Shown: positions 53,387 to 62,935, counted from the stretch's first letter. The stretch is DNA of 64,000 nt from Rhizobium sp. L43 (GCF_002531725.1 NZ_NWSQ01000012.1:168111-232110), one strand, 5' to 3'. A program made the numbers and translations. Notes: generated by a model from the letters alone, not told the origin.

Positions 53387-54523
53387 TTAGCGTTTGTAGG
53401 TCGGGGTAACGAAGGGCAGGGCGCTGACGGTGATCGGCAGATATTTGCCGCGCACCTCGGCGTAGACGAGGGTGCCGGCCGCAGCATGGGAGACCGGCAC
53501 GTAGCCCATGGCGACGGGGCCTTCGACGCTCGGGCCGAAGCCGCCTGATGTGACTTCGCCGATTTCGACTTTGCCCTCGGCATCGGCATAGAGCTTGGCA
53601 CGGCCGCGCACCGGCGCCTTGCCCTCCGGCTTCAGGCCGACGCGGCGGCGGGCGGCGCCGTTTTCGAGTTCGGAAAGGATGCGGCCGGAGCCGGGGAAGC
53701 CGCCGGCGCGTGCACCACCGCCGCGCCTTGCCTTCTGCATCGCCCATTCCAGTGCCGCCTCGACCGGCGAGGTGGTGGTGTCGATATCGTTGCCGTAGAG
53801 GCAGAGACCGGCTTCGAGGCGCAGCGAATCGCGGGCGCCGAGGCCGATCGCCTGCACATCGGGATGCTCGAGCAGCCGCATGGTGACATCAACGGCCTTG
53901 TCCGATGGAACCGAGATTTCGAAGCCGTCCTCGCCGCTATAGCCGGAGCGCGAGACAAGACAGGAAACGTCGTGCAGGCGGCAGTGGCGCACATCCATGA
54001 ATTTCATCGCCGCGACGTCGGCCCAGAGTTCGGCGAGCACCTCGACGGCACGCGGTCCCTGCAGCGCGATCAAAGCGCGGTTCAAGAGGGTGATGTCGCA
54101 TTGGTCGCCGATATGGGCCTGCAGATGGGCGAGATCGGCTTCCTTGCAGGACGCGTTGACGACGACGAAAAGATGATCGTCGAGATGGGCGATCATCAGG
54201 TCGTCGAGAATGCAGCCGCTGTCGTCGGTGAAGAAGCCATAGCGCTGGCGGCCTTCGGCAAGGCCTAATATGTCGACGGGCACCAGGCTTTCGAGCGCGA
54301 GTGCTGCGTCCTCGTAGCTGCCCGATTTTGCCTTCACGATGACCTGGCCCATATGGGAGACATCGAAGAGGCCGGCTTCCGTGCGGGTATGAAGATGTTC
54401 TTTCATCACACCGGCGGGATATTGCACCGGCATGTCGTAACCCGCGAACGGCACCATGCGGGCGCCGAGCTGGAGATGCAGGCCATGCAGCGGGGTTTTT
54501 TTCAGGGCAGCAGTATCGTCCAA
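53387..54523 (-). CDS. gcvT: Aminomethyltransferase, glycine cleavage T protein
   Basis: A 378-residue tetrahydrofolate-dependent enzyme that releases ammonia and forms methylene-THF from the aminomethyl-GcvH. Conserved segments are ARMVPFAGYDMPVQYPAGVM, EAGLFDVSHMGQ, and SGYSGEDGFEISVP with the folate-region Gly/Glu. The start codon is TTG at 54523, shown by a perfect GGAGG site six bases upstream (54530-54534) and by the family's start position; no ATG fits. A tandem glycine riboswitch precedes it, so the operon should be switched on by glycine. Confidence 0.96.
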   Translation of the reverse strand: MDDTAALKKTPLHGLHLQLGARMVPFAGYDMPVQYPAGVMKEHLHTRTEAGLFDVSHMGQVIVKAKSGSYEDAALALESLVPVDILGLAEGRQRYGFFTDDSGCILDDLMIAHLDDHLFVVVNASCKEADLAHLQAHIGDQCDITLLNRALIALQGPRAVEVLAELWADVAAMKFMDVRHCRLHDVSCLVSRSGYSGEDGFEISVPSDKAVDVTMRLLEHPDVQAIGLGARDSLRLEAGLCLYGNDIDTTTSPVEAALEWAMQKARRGGGARAGGFPGSGRILSELENGAARRRVGLKPEGKAPVRGRAKLYADAEGKVEIGEVTSGGFGPSVEGPVAMGYVPVSHAAAGTLVYAEVRGKYLPITVSALPFVTPTYKR

Positions 54524-54541
54524 AAGACGCCTCCGGGGTTT

Positions 54542-54562
54542 GCGCCTTCGTCACGAAGGCGC
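54542..54562 (-). promoter_or_regulatory. Hairpin just upstream of the gcvT ribosome binding site
   Basis: A perfect 9-bp stem (GCGCCTTCG/CGAAGGCGC) with a 3-base loop ends 7 bases before the GGAGG of gcvT. It lies between the second glycine aptamer and the start codon and is probably part of the expression platform. Confidence 0.55.
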
Positions 54563-54597
54563 GGGCTCAAATCTGAAGGCGCGGCTGCGCACTTCTC

Positions 54598-54768
54598 TCC
54601 TGAGCCCCCTCTGTCCTTGACGCCTGAGATTGTTATCCCTTCGGCGAGCGTTTCGTAAACGCCTCTCTCCAGAGTTCCGTCTGCCCCTTGCTGGTCCTTT
54701 TGCCTGAGAGTTTCCGGGGCGGTTGCTCCTTCGGCACCGGTGGCGAAAGCACCGGATTCTCCCAACAA
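54598..54768 (-). promoter_or_regulatory. Tandem glycine riboswitch (gcvT motif)
   Basis: Reading the minus strand, aptamer I (about 54768-54690) contains GCCGAAGGAGCAACCGCC and CTCTCAGGCAAAAGGACC, and aptamer II (about 54677-54598) contains CGCCGAAGGGATAACAATCT, then CAGGCGTCAAGGACAGAGG. Both have the conserved glycine-aptamer cores and flanking P1 pairing segments (TGGGAGAA and CTCTGGAGAGAGG). The location directly before gcvT is the classic one. In most characterised cases glycine binding turns the operon on. Between this element and the next gene (54933) I see nothing further. Confidence 0.92.
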
Positions 54769-54932
54769 GGTTGTCGCAATTATCCGGCGGCTGCGGCAGT
54801 TGGCAAGCGCCAAATGTCGTCACCGAGCAAATTTTTGTCGTCTTATTCCAATCAGGCCTTAAACTGCGGCAAATCTGCTTTTGCATTCCTTAGGGAAACC
54901 GGCTATCGCGGCTTGCTGTTGAAGGGGATCAC

Positions 54933-55313
54933 ATGCGGCGGACCGAATTGAAAGCGACGCTCTTTCTGCGCATGCTATGCGCATTGAGCCTGGCTTTGCT
55001 CGGTCTTGCCCATCAGGCGCCGCAGGCCGTTGCTTTCGAAGGCTACGATGCCGCCGCCTATGTGCTGCCGGACGGCAGCTTCGCCTCGCTCTGCGTCACG
55101 GTGAAGGACACAGACGGCAAGACCGTCGCTTTCAAGCCGAATTGCGAAGCCTGCCGACTGTCGGCCTCGGTTATTCTGCCGGCGCCGGATGCGGGCTCCT
55201 GGCTCGAACGCAAGCTCGGCTCGCTCATCAATTCGCCGATCGAAACCTCAGCCGTTGCCGACGCAAGTGCGGTCATCCGGCCGAATTCCCGCGCGCCTCC
55301 CGTCCTCGGCTGA
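54933..55313 (+). CDS. Small exported protein, DUF2946-like, upstream of a copper-related gene
   Basis: A 126-residue protein. The N-terminal 34 residues look like a signal peptide (FLRMLCALSLALLGLAHQAP, cleavage near AVAF). The mature part has three cysteines, one in FASLCVTV and two in KPNCEACRLSASV, a pattern like DUF2946 proteins, which often neighbour periplasmic copper-handling genes. The next gene, 74 bp downstream, is a DUF1775-PCuAC fusion, which supports that link. The family assignment is tentative. The ATG at 54933 is used. Confidence 0.75.
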   Translation: MRRTELKATLFLRMLCALSLALLGLAHQAPQAVAFEGYDAAAYVLPDGSFASLCVTVKDTDGKTVAFKPNCEACRLSASVILPAPDAGSWLERKLGSLINSPIETSAVADASAVIRPNSRAPPVLG

Positions 55314-55386
55314 TCTGCCTCCGTAACTTATGACGCAGCATGCCGGTCCGCCCGAGAGAAGTCCGCGGCCGGCGAGGAGATATCCG

Positions 55387-56394
55387 ATGAAGACTATCAA
55401 AAAATTTGGCAAGACATTCGGCAGGACATTCGGGTTGGCCGCCCTTTTTTCCGCGACCGCCCTTGCCGGCGCCGAGGCACATGTGACCTTCCTCGACAAG
55501 CAGGCGACGCAGGACAGCACCATTCTCGCCACATTGCAGCTGCCGCACGGCTGCGACGGCAAGGCGACCACCGAGGTGCGGGTCAAGCTGCCTGAAGGTT
55601 TCGTCTTCGCCAAGCCGCAGCCGAAGGCCGGCTGGGAGCTCGAGGTGATCAAGGGCGATTACCAGAAGACCTATGACAATCACGGCGACAAGGTGAAGAC
55701 AGGCGCGGTCGAGATCCGCTGGAAGAACGGCAATCTCTCCGACGATTTCTACGATACCTTCGTCATCCAGGGGAAAGTTTCGGGCGTCGAGGCCGGCACT
55801 TCACTCGCCTTTCCGGTGACGCAGATGTGCGGCGATACGGTCCAGGCCTGGGATCAGGTGGCGAAGGAGGGCGGCGACGCGCATGGGCTGAAAAGCCCGG
55901 CGCCGCTCCTGAAGGTCGTTGCCGGCGAAAGCCATGGCCACGATCATGACGATATGGCCGGGATGGACATGTCCGGCATGGCGGGCGTTGCCGCTCCGGC
56001 GGGCGAAACGGTCAAGGCCGGCGATCTCGAAATCTCCGGCGGCTTCGCCAAGGCAATGCTGCCCGGCCAGCCGGTCGGCGGCGGCTTCTTCACGGTGAAG
56101 AACAACGGTCAGACGGACGACCGGCTGGTGTCGGTGACATCACCCGCATCAGGCGAGGTTCAGATCCACGAAATGGAGACCAAGGACAATGTCATGCGGA
56201 TGCGCCAGCTGAAGGACGGCATCGCGATTGCCGCCGGCGAGACGGTCAAGCTCGAGCCCGGCAACCTGCATCTGATGTTCCAGAAGGTGAAGACGCCGTT
56301 CAAGCAGGGCGATACGGTTCCGGTGACGCTGACCTTCGAAAAGGCCGGCAAGGTCGATCTGGTGCTGCAGGTGTTGTCGGCGCAGGGCAAGTAG
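55387..56394 (+). CDS. DUF1775 (YcnI) - PCu(A)C fusion, periplasmic copper protein
   Basis: A 335-residue exported protein. A signal peptide (about residues 1-31) ends in GAEAHVTFLDKQ, which leaves His at the mature N-terminus as in YcnI proteins, where that His binds Cu(II). DUF1775 runs to about residue 175. A His/Met-rich linker follows (GESHGHDHDDMAGMDMSGMA). The PCu(A)C domain covers about 210-330, with the Cu(I) ligand motif in VQIHEMETKDNVMRMRQL and LHLMFQKVK (H-x-M ... M-R-M, H-L-M). The fusion would combine both copper sites in one chaperone, perhaps for cytochrome oxidase. The ATG at 55387 follows GAGGAGATATCCG. Confidence 0.93.
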   Translation: MKTIKKFGKTFGRTFGLAALFSATALAGAEAHVTFLDKQATQDSTILATLQLPHGCDGKATTEVRVKLPEGFVFAKPQPKAGWELEVIKGDYQKTYDNHGDKVKTGAVEIRWKNGNLSDDFYDTFVIQGKVSGVEAGTSLAFPVTQMCGDTVQAWDQVAKEGGDAHGLKSPAPLLKVVAGESHGHDHDDMAGMDMSGMAGVAAPAGETVKAGDLEISGGFAKAMLPGQPVGGGFFTVKNNGQTDDRLVSVTSPASGEVQIHEMETKDNVMRMRQLKDGIAIAAGETVKLEPGNLHLMFQKVKTPFKQGDTVPVTLTFEKAGKVDLVLQVLSAQGK

Positions 56395-56416
56395 GGCAGC
56401 GGCCGTTAAGACAGTG

Positions 56417-56452
56417 AAGCCCGCGACTGTGGTTGCAGTCGCGGGCTTTTGT
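56417..56452 (+). terminator. Rho-independent terminator after the copper protein gene
   Basis: A perfect 13-bp stem (AAGCCCGCGACTG/CAGTCGCGGGCTT) with a 6-base loop, running into TTTTGTG. It lies 22 bp past the stop and would also serve the convergent small gene. Confidence 0.92.
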
Positions 56453-56468
56453 GTGGAAGGCGGTGGCC

Positions 56469-56735
56469 TCAGAAATCTTCGTAGGATCGCAGCGCCTGCT
56501 TCAGGCCGGCCTGTGGCTGGCGATTGCCCTTGGCCATCAGGTCGAGTGCCACCTCCGTCGACTGGATGATGCTGGAGGGCTCATCGGCCTGATCGGGGTT
56601 TTCGGCCTTCAATTGCCGGTCGGCAATGCGCCGTGCATCCCGCGCAGCGGTGCTCGTTGCCACACGCTGAGGGATTCTCAGCGATTCGAAGGCAATGGCA
56701 GCGGTGTTGGCCGATACGGACAGGAGTTGGGTCAT
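56469..56735 (-). CDS. Small hypothetical protein
   Basis: An 88-residue protein with no recognised family. It starts MTQLLSVSANTAAIAFESLR and is rich in A, R and Q, mostly helical in character, without a signal peptide or membrane segment. It lies alone, convergent with the copper protein gene across a strong terminator and divergent from crcB. Sequence composition fits the coding style of the neighbours, but coding status rests only on this. The 120 bases between it and crcB hold no recognisable riboswitch. Confidence 0.55.
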   Translation of the reverse strand: MTQLLSVSANTAAIAFESLRIPQRVATSTAARDARRIADRQLKAENPDQADEPSSIIQSTEVALDLMAKGNRQPQAGLKQALRSYEDF

Positions 56736-56856
56736 GCCGTCAGCCTATCGGCATGATCTTGGCGCCATCATAAGAAAATCAACGGCATTTTACCGGATGG
56801 TAAGAATTCATTCCGTCACGATTGGAATCTCCGCGGAGTTGCGATAAATCCGGCTG

Positions 56857-57234
56857 ATGATCCAGGCTCTTCTCGTCGCCGTCGGCGGCGCTATCGGTTC
56901 CCTTCTCAGATATTATGTCGGCCAGTGGTCGCTGAGGCTCATGGGCCCGGCCTTTCCCTGGGGCACGCTTGCCGTCAATGTCGTCGGCTGCTTCGTCATC
57001 GGCGTCTTCGCCGAGTTGATCGCGCGGAGGTTCGATGGCTCGGTGGATATGCGCCTGCTGCTGATGACCGGTTTGCTTGGCGGCTTCACCACCTTCTCGG
57101 CCTTCTCGCTGGATGCGATTTCGCTGTTCGAACGCGGCGAGGCGGTCGCCGGTGGCATCTATGTCGTTGCCAGCGTCGGACTTTCGATGGCAGCCGTCAT
57201 ATCCGGGCTCGCCATCATGCGCGCTTTGGCCTGA
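56857..57234 (+). CDS. crcB: Fluoride exporter CrcB/Fluc
   Basis: A 125-residue four-TM fluoride channel that works as an antiparallel dimer. The family marks are GGAIGSLLRYYVGQWSLR, WGTLAVNVVGCFVIGVFAEL (with the TM2 Asn) and TGLLGGFTTFSAFSLDAISL (the TM3 break with Phe and Thr/Ser residues that line the pore). The start at 56857 gives the normal length. The ribosome binding site is weak. A fluoride riboswitch could not be seen upstream. It lies 94 bp before the rluC-like gene on the same strand. Confidence 0.96.
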   Translation: MIQALLVAVGGAIGSLLRYYVGQWSLRLMGPAFPWGTLAVNVVGCFVIGVFAELIARRFDGSVDMRLLLMTGLLGGFTTFSAFSLDAISLFERGEAVAGGIYVVASVGLSMAAVISGLAIMRALA

Positions 57235-57328
57235 TTTCTTTTCCGGTTTCCGTTTTGCGTGAAAATGCTCTAAAGGCTGCGGCAAGAACGCCGGCTTGGC
57301 CCGCGCAGCAATTTCCGAAAGATTTTTT

Positions 57329-58321
57329 ATGGCTGGCATAGAACATATCAAGGTTGAACTCGACGAAGCCGGCATGCGGCTCGATCGCTGGTTCAAGGTG
57401 CATTTTCCCGGGCTCGGTTTCGGTCCGCTGCAGAAGCTGTTGCGCTCCGGCCAGGTGCGTGTCGACGGCGGACGGGTCAAATCGGATGCGCGCGTGCAGC
57501 CCGGCCAGACGGTGCGGGTGCCGCCGCTGGATGTCGATGCCAAGGTCAAATCCGGACCGATCGCCGGCAGGGATCTCAAGCATTCGTCTGATTTCGAACT
57601 GCTGTCGCGCATGGTGCTGCATGAGGACGATAAGGTCATCGTGCTCAACAAGCCGCCCGGTATTGCGGTTCAGGGTGGCTCCGGTGTCGCCCGGCATATC
57701 GACCAGATGCTCGAAGCCTGGACCAGCCCGAAGGGCGAAAAGCCGCGGCTCGTTCACCGCCTCGACCGCGACACGTCGGGTGTTCTCGTCATAGCCCGCA
57801 CCCGCGGCGCCGCACAGAAGCTGACGGCGGCCTTTCGCGAACGCGATACCAAGAAGACCTACTGGGCGCTGGTCAAGGGCGTGCCGCGCAAGCACGAGGA
57901 CAAGATCTCGACCTGGCTCGTCAAGGAGCCGACGGCCGATGGCGACCGCATGCGTATCGCCAAACACGGGGAGGACGGCGCCGACCATGCGATTTCCTTC
58001 TACCGCGTGCTGGAGACGGCGGCGCAGAACCTCGCATGGCTGGAAATGGAGCCCTACACCGGCCGTACCCACCAGCTGCGCGTCCATGCCCTGCATATCG
58101 GCCATCCCATCATCGGCGATCCGAAATATTTCGACGATGATCCGAATTGGGATTTTCCGGGCGGCGTCCAGAAGAAGCTGCACCTGCACGCGCGCCACAT
58201 CGACATTCCGCACCCCTCCGGCGGGCGGCTGCGCGTCAGCGCGCCGCTGCCGTCGCATATGGTGCAGACCTGGAATCTTCTCGGCCTCGACCTTGCCGGC
58301 GCTGAAAGGGACAGCGAATGA
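57329..58321 (+). CDS. rluC: RluA-family pseudouridine synthase (RluC type)
   Basis: A 330-residue enzyme. An N-terminal S4 domain (RLDRWFKVHFPGLGFGPLQK and SGQVRVDGGRVKSD) precedes the catalytic domain with the signature RLVHRLDRDTSGVLVIARTR, whose Asp is the nucleophile, and EPYTGRTHQLRVHALHIGHP. RluC modifies uridines in 23S rRNA (955, 2504 and 2580 in E. coli). Assignment to RluC rather than RluD rests on overall pattern and neighbour type, so it is moderately sure. The stop overlaps the HAD gene by four bases, as is common for this pair. Confidence 0.92.
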   Translation: MAGIEHIKVELDEAGMRLDRWFKVHFPGLGFGPLQKLLRSGQVRVDGGRVKSDARVQPGQTVRVPPLDVDAKVKSGPIAGRDLKHSSDFELLSRMVLHEDDKVIVLNKPPGIAVQGGSGVARHIDQMLEAWTSPKGEKPRLVHRLDRDTSGVLVIARTRGAAQKLTAAFRERDTKKTYWALVKGVPRKHEDKISTWLVKEPTADGDRMRIAKHGEDGADHAISFYRVLETAAQNLAWLEMEPYTGRTHQLRVHALHIGHPIIGDPKYFDDDPNWDFPGGVQKKLHLHARHIDIPHPSGGRLRVSAPLPSHMVQTWNLLGLDLAGAERDSE

Positions 58322-58971
58322 AACTCGCGCTTTTCGATTGCGACGGCACGCTGGTCGACAGCGCCGGCCTGATCCACGAAACCATGCGCAGGACCTTCGA
58401 GAAATTCGGCAAGCCGGAACCGCGATTCGAAGACACCAAGGCCATTATCGGCCTGTCCCTCGATATTGCGATCGCCCGGATGCAAGGCAGGCCGCATGTC
58501 GAGCAGGACGACATCGACATGACGGCGCATTACAAATCGCTGTTCTCGGTCGTGCGTAGGGATCTCGACTACAGGGAGCCGCTGTTTCCCGGCATTCGCG
58601 AGATGATCGACGCGATCAGCGGGCGCGAGGATCTGCTGATCGGCGCGGTGACAGGCAAATCCAGACGCGGGCTGAACCTCGTGATGGAGACGCACGGCTT
58701 CGACCCGTATTTCATCGTTGCGCGCACCGCAGACGATTGCCCTTCCAAGCCGCATCCGGCCATGGTGACGGAATGCTGTGACGAAACCGGGATCCATGCC
58801 ACTGATGCCATTGTCATCGGCGATGCGATTTACGATATGCAGATGGCAAAGGCCGCCGGCGCCAAGGCGATCGGTGTTGCCTGGGGCTATGCCAGCGTGG
58901 ATAAACTGATCGCCAACGGCGCCGATGCGATCGCCTATCATCCAAACGAGATATTGCGCCATTTTTCCTGA
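58318..58971 (+). CDS. HAD-IA family phosphatase
   Basis: A 217-residue haloacid dehalogenase-like hydrolase. Motif I is LALFDCDGTLVDSAGLIHET, motif II lies in LLIGAVTGKSRRGL (T), motif III uses Lys in CPSKPHPAM, and motif IV is AIVIGDAIYDMQMAKAAGAK. A small cap is inserted after motif I. It may be a phosphoglycolate-type or nucleotide phosphatase; the substrate is not known. It is translationally coupled to the rluC-type gene and followed after 9 bp by the ATP12 gene. The three form a conserved alphaproteobacterial unit. Confidence 0.94.
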   Translation: MKLALFDCDGTLVDSAGLIHETMRRTFEKFGKPEPRFEDTKAIIGLSLDIAIARMQGRPHVEQDDIDMTAHYKSLFSVVRRDLDYREPLFPGIREMIDAISGREDLLIGAVTGKSRRGLNLVMETHGFDPYFIVARTADDCPSKPHPAMVTECCDETGIHATDAIVIGDAIYDMQMAKAAGAKAIGVAWGYASVDKLIANGADAIAYHPNEILRHFS

Positions 58972-58980
58972 GGTGAGCCC

Positions 58981-59766
58981 ATGCGCGATCTGCTGAACGA
59001 TCTTTCCGAAGGCCTGAGCCATCCCGACCCTATCCGCCGCGCGCAGATCCAGATGAAGAAGCCGCTGCCGAAGCGTTTCTATACCGACGTCTCGGTTGCC
59101 GAGCACGAGGCCGGTTTTGCGATCACGCTCGACGGCAAGCTGGTGCGCACGCCGGCTCGGCAGGTGCTCGCCGTTCCCACAGAGGCGCTGGCTCGGCTTG
59201 TTGCCGCCGAATGGCGGGCGCAGGGCGAAGAGATCAATCCGGTGACGATGCCGGTGACGCGGCTCGTAAACACCGCACTCGACGGCGTGACCGCCAATAC
59301 GCAGGCGATCTTCGAGGACATCCTGCGCTTTTCCTCCAGCGACCTCATCTGCTACCGCGCCGATGGGCCCGAACTGCTGGTCGAGCGCCAAGCCGAGCGC
59401 TGGGATCCGGTGGTCGACTGGGCGGCAAACGATCTCGGCGCCCGCTTCATCCTCATCGAAGGCGTGATGCCGCAAGAGCAGCCGCGCGAGGCAACCGCCG
59501 CCTTCGCCGTCACGCTCGCCAGATTTGACAGCCCGATGGCGCTTGCAGCACTCCACACGGTGACCACGCTCACAGGTTCCGCGATCCTGGCGCTCGCCTT
59601 CGCCTGCGGCCGGGTGACGAGGGAGGAGGCCTGGTCGCTTGCCCATCTCGACGAGGACTGGACGATCGAGCATTGGGGCAGCGACGAGGAAGCCGAGGAG
59701 CGCCGCGCCAAGCGCTTTGCCGAGTTCAAGGCGGCGACGGATGTTTTTTTCGCCCTAAGCGCCTGA
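58981..59766 (+). CDS. ATP12 family F1-ATPase assembly chaperone
   Basis: A 261-residue homologue of mitochondrial Atp12, which binds the alpha subunit of F1 until it is joined with beta. KRFYTDVSVAEHEAGFAITL and DGKLVRTPARQVLAVPTEAL are the family's N-terminal strands. EWRAQGEEINPVTMPVTRLV and SSDLICYRADGPELLVERQA are highly characteristic. The protein is nearly confined to alphaproteobacteria and mitochondria, which supports the taxonomic call. The ATG at 58981 follows TGAGGTGAGCCC. Confidence 0.95.
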   Translation: MRDLLNDLSEGLSHPDPIRRAQIQMKKPLPKRFYTDVSVAEHEAGFAITLDGKLVRTPARQVLAVPTEALARLVAAEWRAQGEEINPVTMPVTRLVNTALDGVTANTQAIFEDILRFSSSDLICYRADGPELLVERQAERWDPVVDWAANDLGARFILIEGVMPQEQPREATAAFAVTLARFDSPMALAALHTVTTLTGSAILALAFACGRVTREEAWSLAHLDEDWTIEHWGSDEEAEERRAKRFAEFKAATDVFFALSA

Positions 59767-59833
59767 AACATATTGCCTTCCCGGACATTATGACGAAATC
59801 TGCGACTCCAACGGGGTGGTGCGGGATTTTGCA

Positions 59834-60292
59834 ATGAATTGGCTGAGGTCGTGTTTTTGCCGGGCCGCACTCGTTTGTGTCGCGCTTACGGCCTGCGGCA
59901 GCCTCTCGGCCAAGAAGCCGGAGGCACCGATGTACGACGTGCGCAGCGCCGTCGTTGTCTCCGGCCCGAACATGCCGGCCGAGTTGCTTGCCGGCATCAA
60001 CGACCGCGTCAACGCCGCGATCAACGTTACCGTGCGCGATACCGTGCTGCCGCGGGTGGTGCTGACGATCCGCGTGGTGTCCATCGAGAAAGGCCTCGGC
60101 TTCCAGAAGGACCGCAATGTCGCGAAGATCAGCATCGACGCCGCCTCCGTCGAGGACGGCTCGGTCATCGCCGTCAGCGCCTTCGACGTGACCAGCATCG
60201 CCGCCGACCCCAAGCTTGCCGATGAGATATTGGCCGAGGACGCCGCAGCAAGGATACGCTCGGTTTTCTCACTCAGCGGACGCGGGCGCTAG
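59834..60292 (+). CDS. Small lipoprotein of unknown function
   Basis: A 152-residue predicted lipoprotein. MNWLRSCFCRAALVCVALTA followed by Cys gives a lipobox A-L-T-A-C. The mature part has alternating strands (VRSAVVVSGPNMPAELLAGI, VLPRVVLTIRVVSIEKGLGF), resembling small periplasmic assembly lipoproteins, but no family was identified. The ATG at 59834 places the signal peptide correctly. It is 49 bp before pccB and may be on the same transcript. Confidence 0.8.
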   Translation: MNWLRSCFCRAALVCVALTACGSLSAKKPEAPMYDVRSAVVVSGPNMPAELLAGINDRVNAAINVTVRDTVLPRVVLTIRVVSIEKGLGFQKDRNVAKISIDAASVEDGSVIAVSAFDVTSIAADPKLADEILAEDAAARIRSVFSLSGRGR

Positions 60293-60340
60293 CACAAAAA
60301 TCTACCGCCGGATTGCCGCCTGCAGCGGCGAGGAGATCGT

Positions 60341-61873
<1,533 letters not shown>

Positions 61874-62012
61874 CATTTGCGGACGAATAAAACCGCCTGC
61901 TCACGTGTTTAGATGCTGTCGAAAAAGTGAACGGCTGTCAGCAATCCGTGTGTTCAATCCGTGTCGATGACAGGCTAACGCTCGGCCGTATTGTTTTAAA
62001 TGGAGAGGTTTA

Positions 62013-62405
62013 ATGTCAAGTTTCGAGCGTCTTTCTGCCTACCGCCCCTATGGGCTGGCCGCTCTCAGAATCATCACCGCGCTGCTGTTCATCGAACACG
62101 GTACGATGAAGCTGTTCGGCTTCCCGGCTTCGCAGATGTCCGGCTCGCTGCCGCCGCTGATGCTGTTTGCCGCCCTGCTGGAGCTGATCGGCGGTATTCT
62201 CATTCTCGTCGGCCTGCTGACGCGCCCCGTCGCCTTCCTGCTCGCCGGCGAAATGGCCGTCGCCTATTTCATGGCGCATGCCCCGAACAGCTTCTTCCCG
62301 GCCGTCAATCAGGGCGACGCCGCGATCCTGTTCTGCTTCGTCTTCCTCTACCTGTTCTTCTCCGGTCCCGGCGCGTTTTCCATCGATAACCGCAAGGCGG
62401 CTTGA
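62013..62405 (+). CDS. DoxX family membrane protein
   Basis: A 130-residue protein with four transmembrane segments. LRIITALLFIEHGTMKLFGF is the DoxX opening with the conserved E-H-G-x-x-K pattern. LLELIGGILILVGLLTRPVA follows and AGEMAVAYFMAHAP is the third segment. DoxX relatives take part in thiosulfate:quinone oxidation or oxidant defence; this member's role is not known. The ATG at 62013 has GGAGAGG upstream. The 139-bp gap before it has a 10-bp direct repeat (CAATCCGTGT at 61942 and 61955) and no gene. Confidence 0.92.
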   Translation: MSSFERLSAYRPYGLAALRIITALLFIEHGTMKLFGFPASQMSGSLPPLMLFAALLELIGGILILVGLLTRPVAFLLAGEMAVAYFMAHAPNSFFPAVNQGDAAILFCFVFLYLFFSGPGAFSIDNRKAA

Positions 62406-62415
62406 GCCGACATAG

Positions 62416-62447
62416 GCTGCGGGGCATTGCGATGCCCCGCAGCGTTT
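62416..62447. terminator. Bidirectional terminator between DoxX and the SMR gene
   Basis: A perfect 12-bp stem (GCTGCGGGGCAT/ATGCCCCGCAGC) with a 4-base loop, followed on the plus strand by GTTTGCC. It lies 10 bp after the DoxX stop and 6 bp before the stop of the convergent SMR gene. Confidence 0.8.
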
Positions 62448-62453
62448 GCCTGT

Positions 62454-62768
62454 TCAGGCGGTGAGCTTGAGACCGGCGATACCGCCGACGATCAGCATGA
62501 TGCAGGCAAGGCGGGAGACACTTGCCTCATCGCCCAGCAGCCAGATGCCGAGGAGCACGGTGCCCACCGTGCCGATGCCGGTCCAGACCGCATAGGCGGT
62601 GCCGATCGGCAGGTGCTTCACCGCCAGGCCGAGCAGCACGATGCTCACCACCATCGATATGACGGTCAGCGTCGTCGGCAGCGGCCGCGTGAAACCCTCG
62701 GTGTATTTAAGGCCGATCGCCCAGCCACATTCGAAAAGACCGGCGAGAAAAAGCAGAAACCAGGCCAT
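62454..62768 (-). CDS. sugE: SMR family guanidinium exporter (SugE/Gdx)
   Basis: A 104-residue four-TM small multidrug resistance protein. The essential Glu is in LFLAGLFECGWAIGLKYTEG (A-x-L-F-E-x-x-W), a pattern that fits the SugE/Gdx branch, and KHLPIGTAYAVWTGIGTVGT is the conserved TM3 part. Gdx exporters expel guanidinium in exchange for protons and are often controlled by guanidine riboswitches. A guanidine-II (mini-ykkC) element lies immediately upstream, which fixes the function with good confidence. The ATG at 62768 has an AGGAG site. Confidence 0.95.
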   Translation of the reverse strand: MAWFLLFLAGLFECGWAIGLKYTEGFTRPLPTTLTVISMVVSIVLLGLAVKHLPIGTAYAVWTGIGTVGTVLLGIWLLGDEASVSRLACIMLIVGGIAGLKLTA

Positions 62769-62787
62769 CCGACTCTCCTGTTCAAGA

Positions 62788-62868
62788 GCGAGGCCGTCCC
62801 CGCGACGGTTGCATCCTTGGGATGCCGCAGTCGTCTGCGATAGCGCTTATATGCGCGAGGGGACGGCC
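62788..62868 (-). promoter_or_regulatory. Guanidine-II (mini-ykkC) riboswitch upstream of sugE
   Basis: On the minus strand, hairpin P1 is CGCAG-ACGA-CTGCG (62839-62826) and P2 is GCGGGG-ACGG-CCTCGC (62803-62788). Both have the ACGR loop that defines mini-ykkC RNAs. They are joined by a linker holding a third hairpin, GCATCC-CAA-GGATGC (62825-62811). P2 ends 9 bases before the AGGAG site of sugE. A segment further 5', GGCCGTCCCC (62868-62859), is exactly complementary to GGGGACGGCC in P2 (62801-62792), so an alternative fold is possible. Confidence 0.88.
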
Positions 62869-62935
62869 GACTTCAAGGTAGGAATCGGCACAGCTGCCAC
62901 GCCACCCGTTTCTTGCGGGCTTCGCAGGCGAAACA

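Noticed and set aside
56736..56856. Possible fluoride riboswitch upstream of crcB
   Set aside because: I looked for the conserved fluoride-aptamer core and did not find it.
61942..61964. CAATCCGTGT direct repeat before the DoxX gene as a CRISPR-like or operator array
   Set aside because: Only two 10-bp copies with a 3-bp spacer; too little to support any system.
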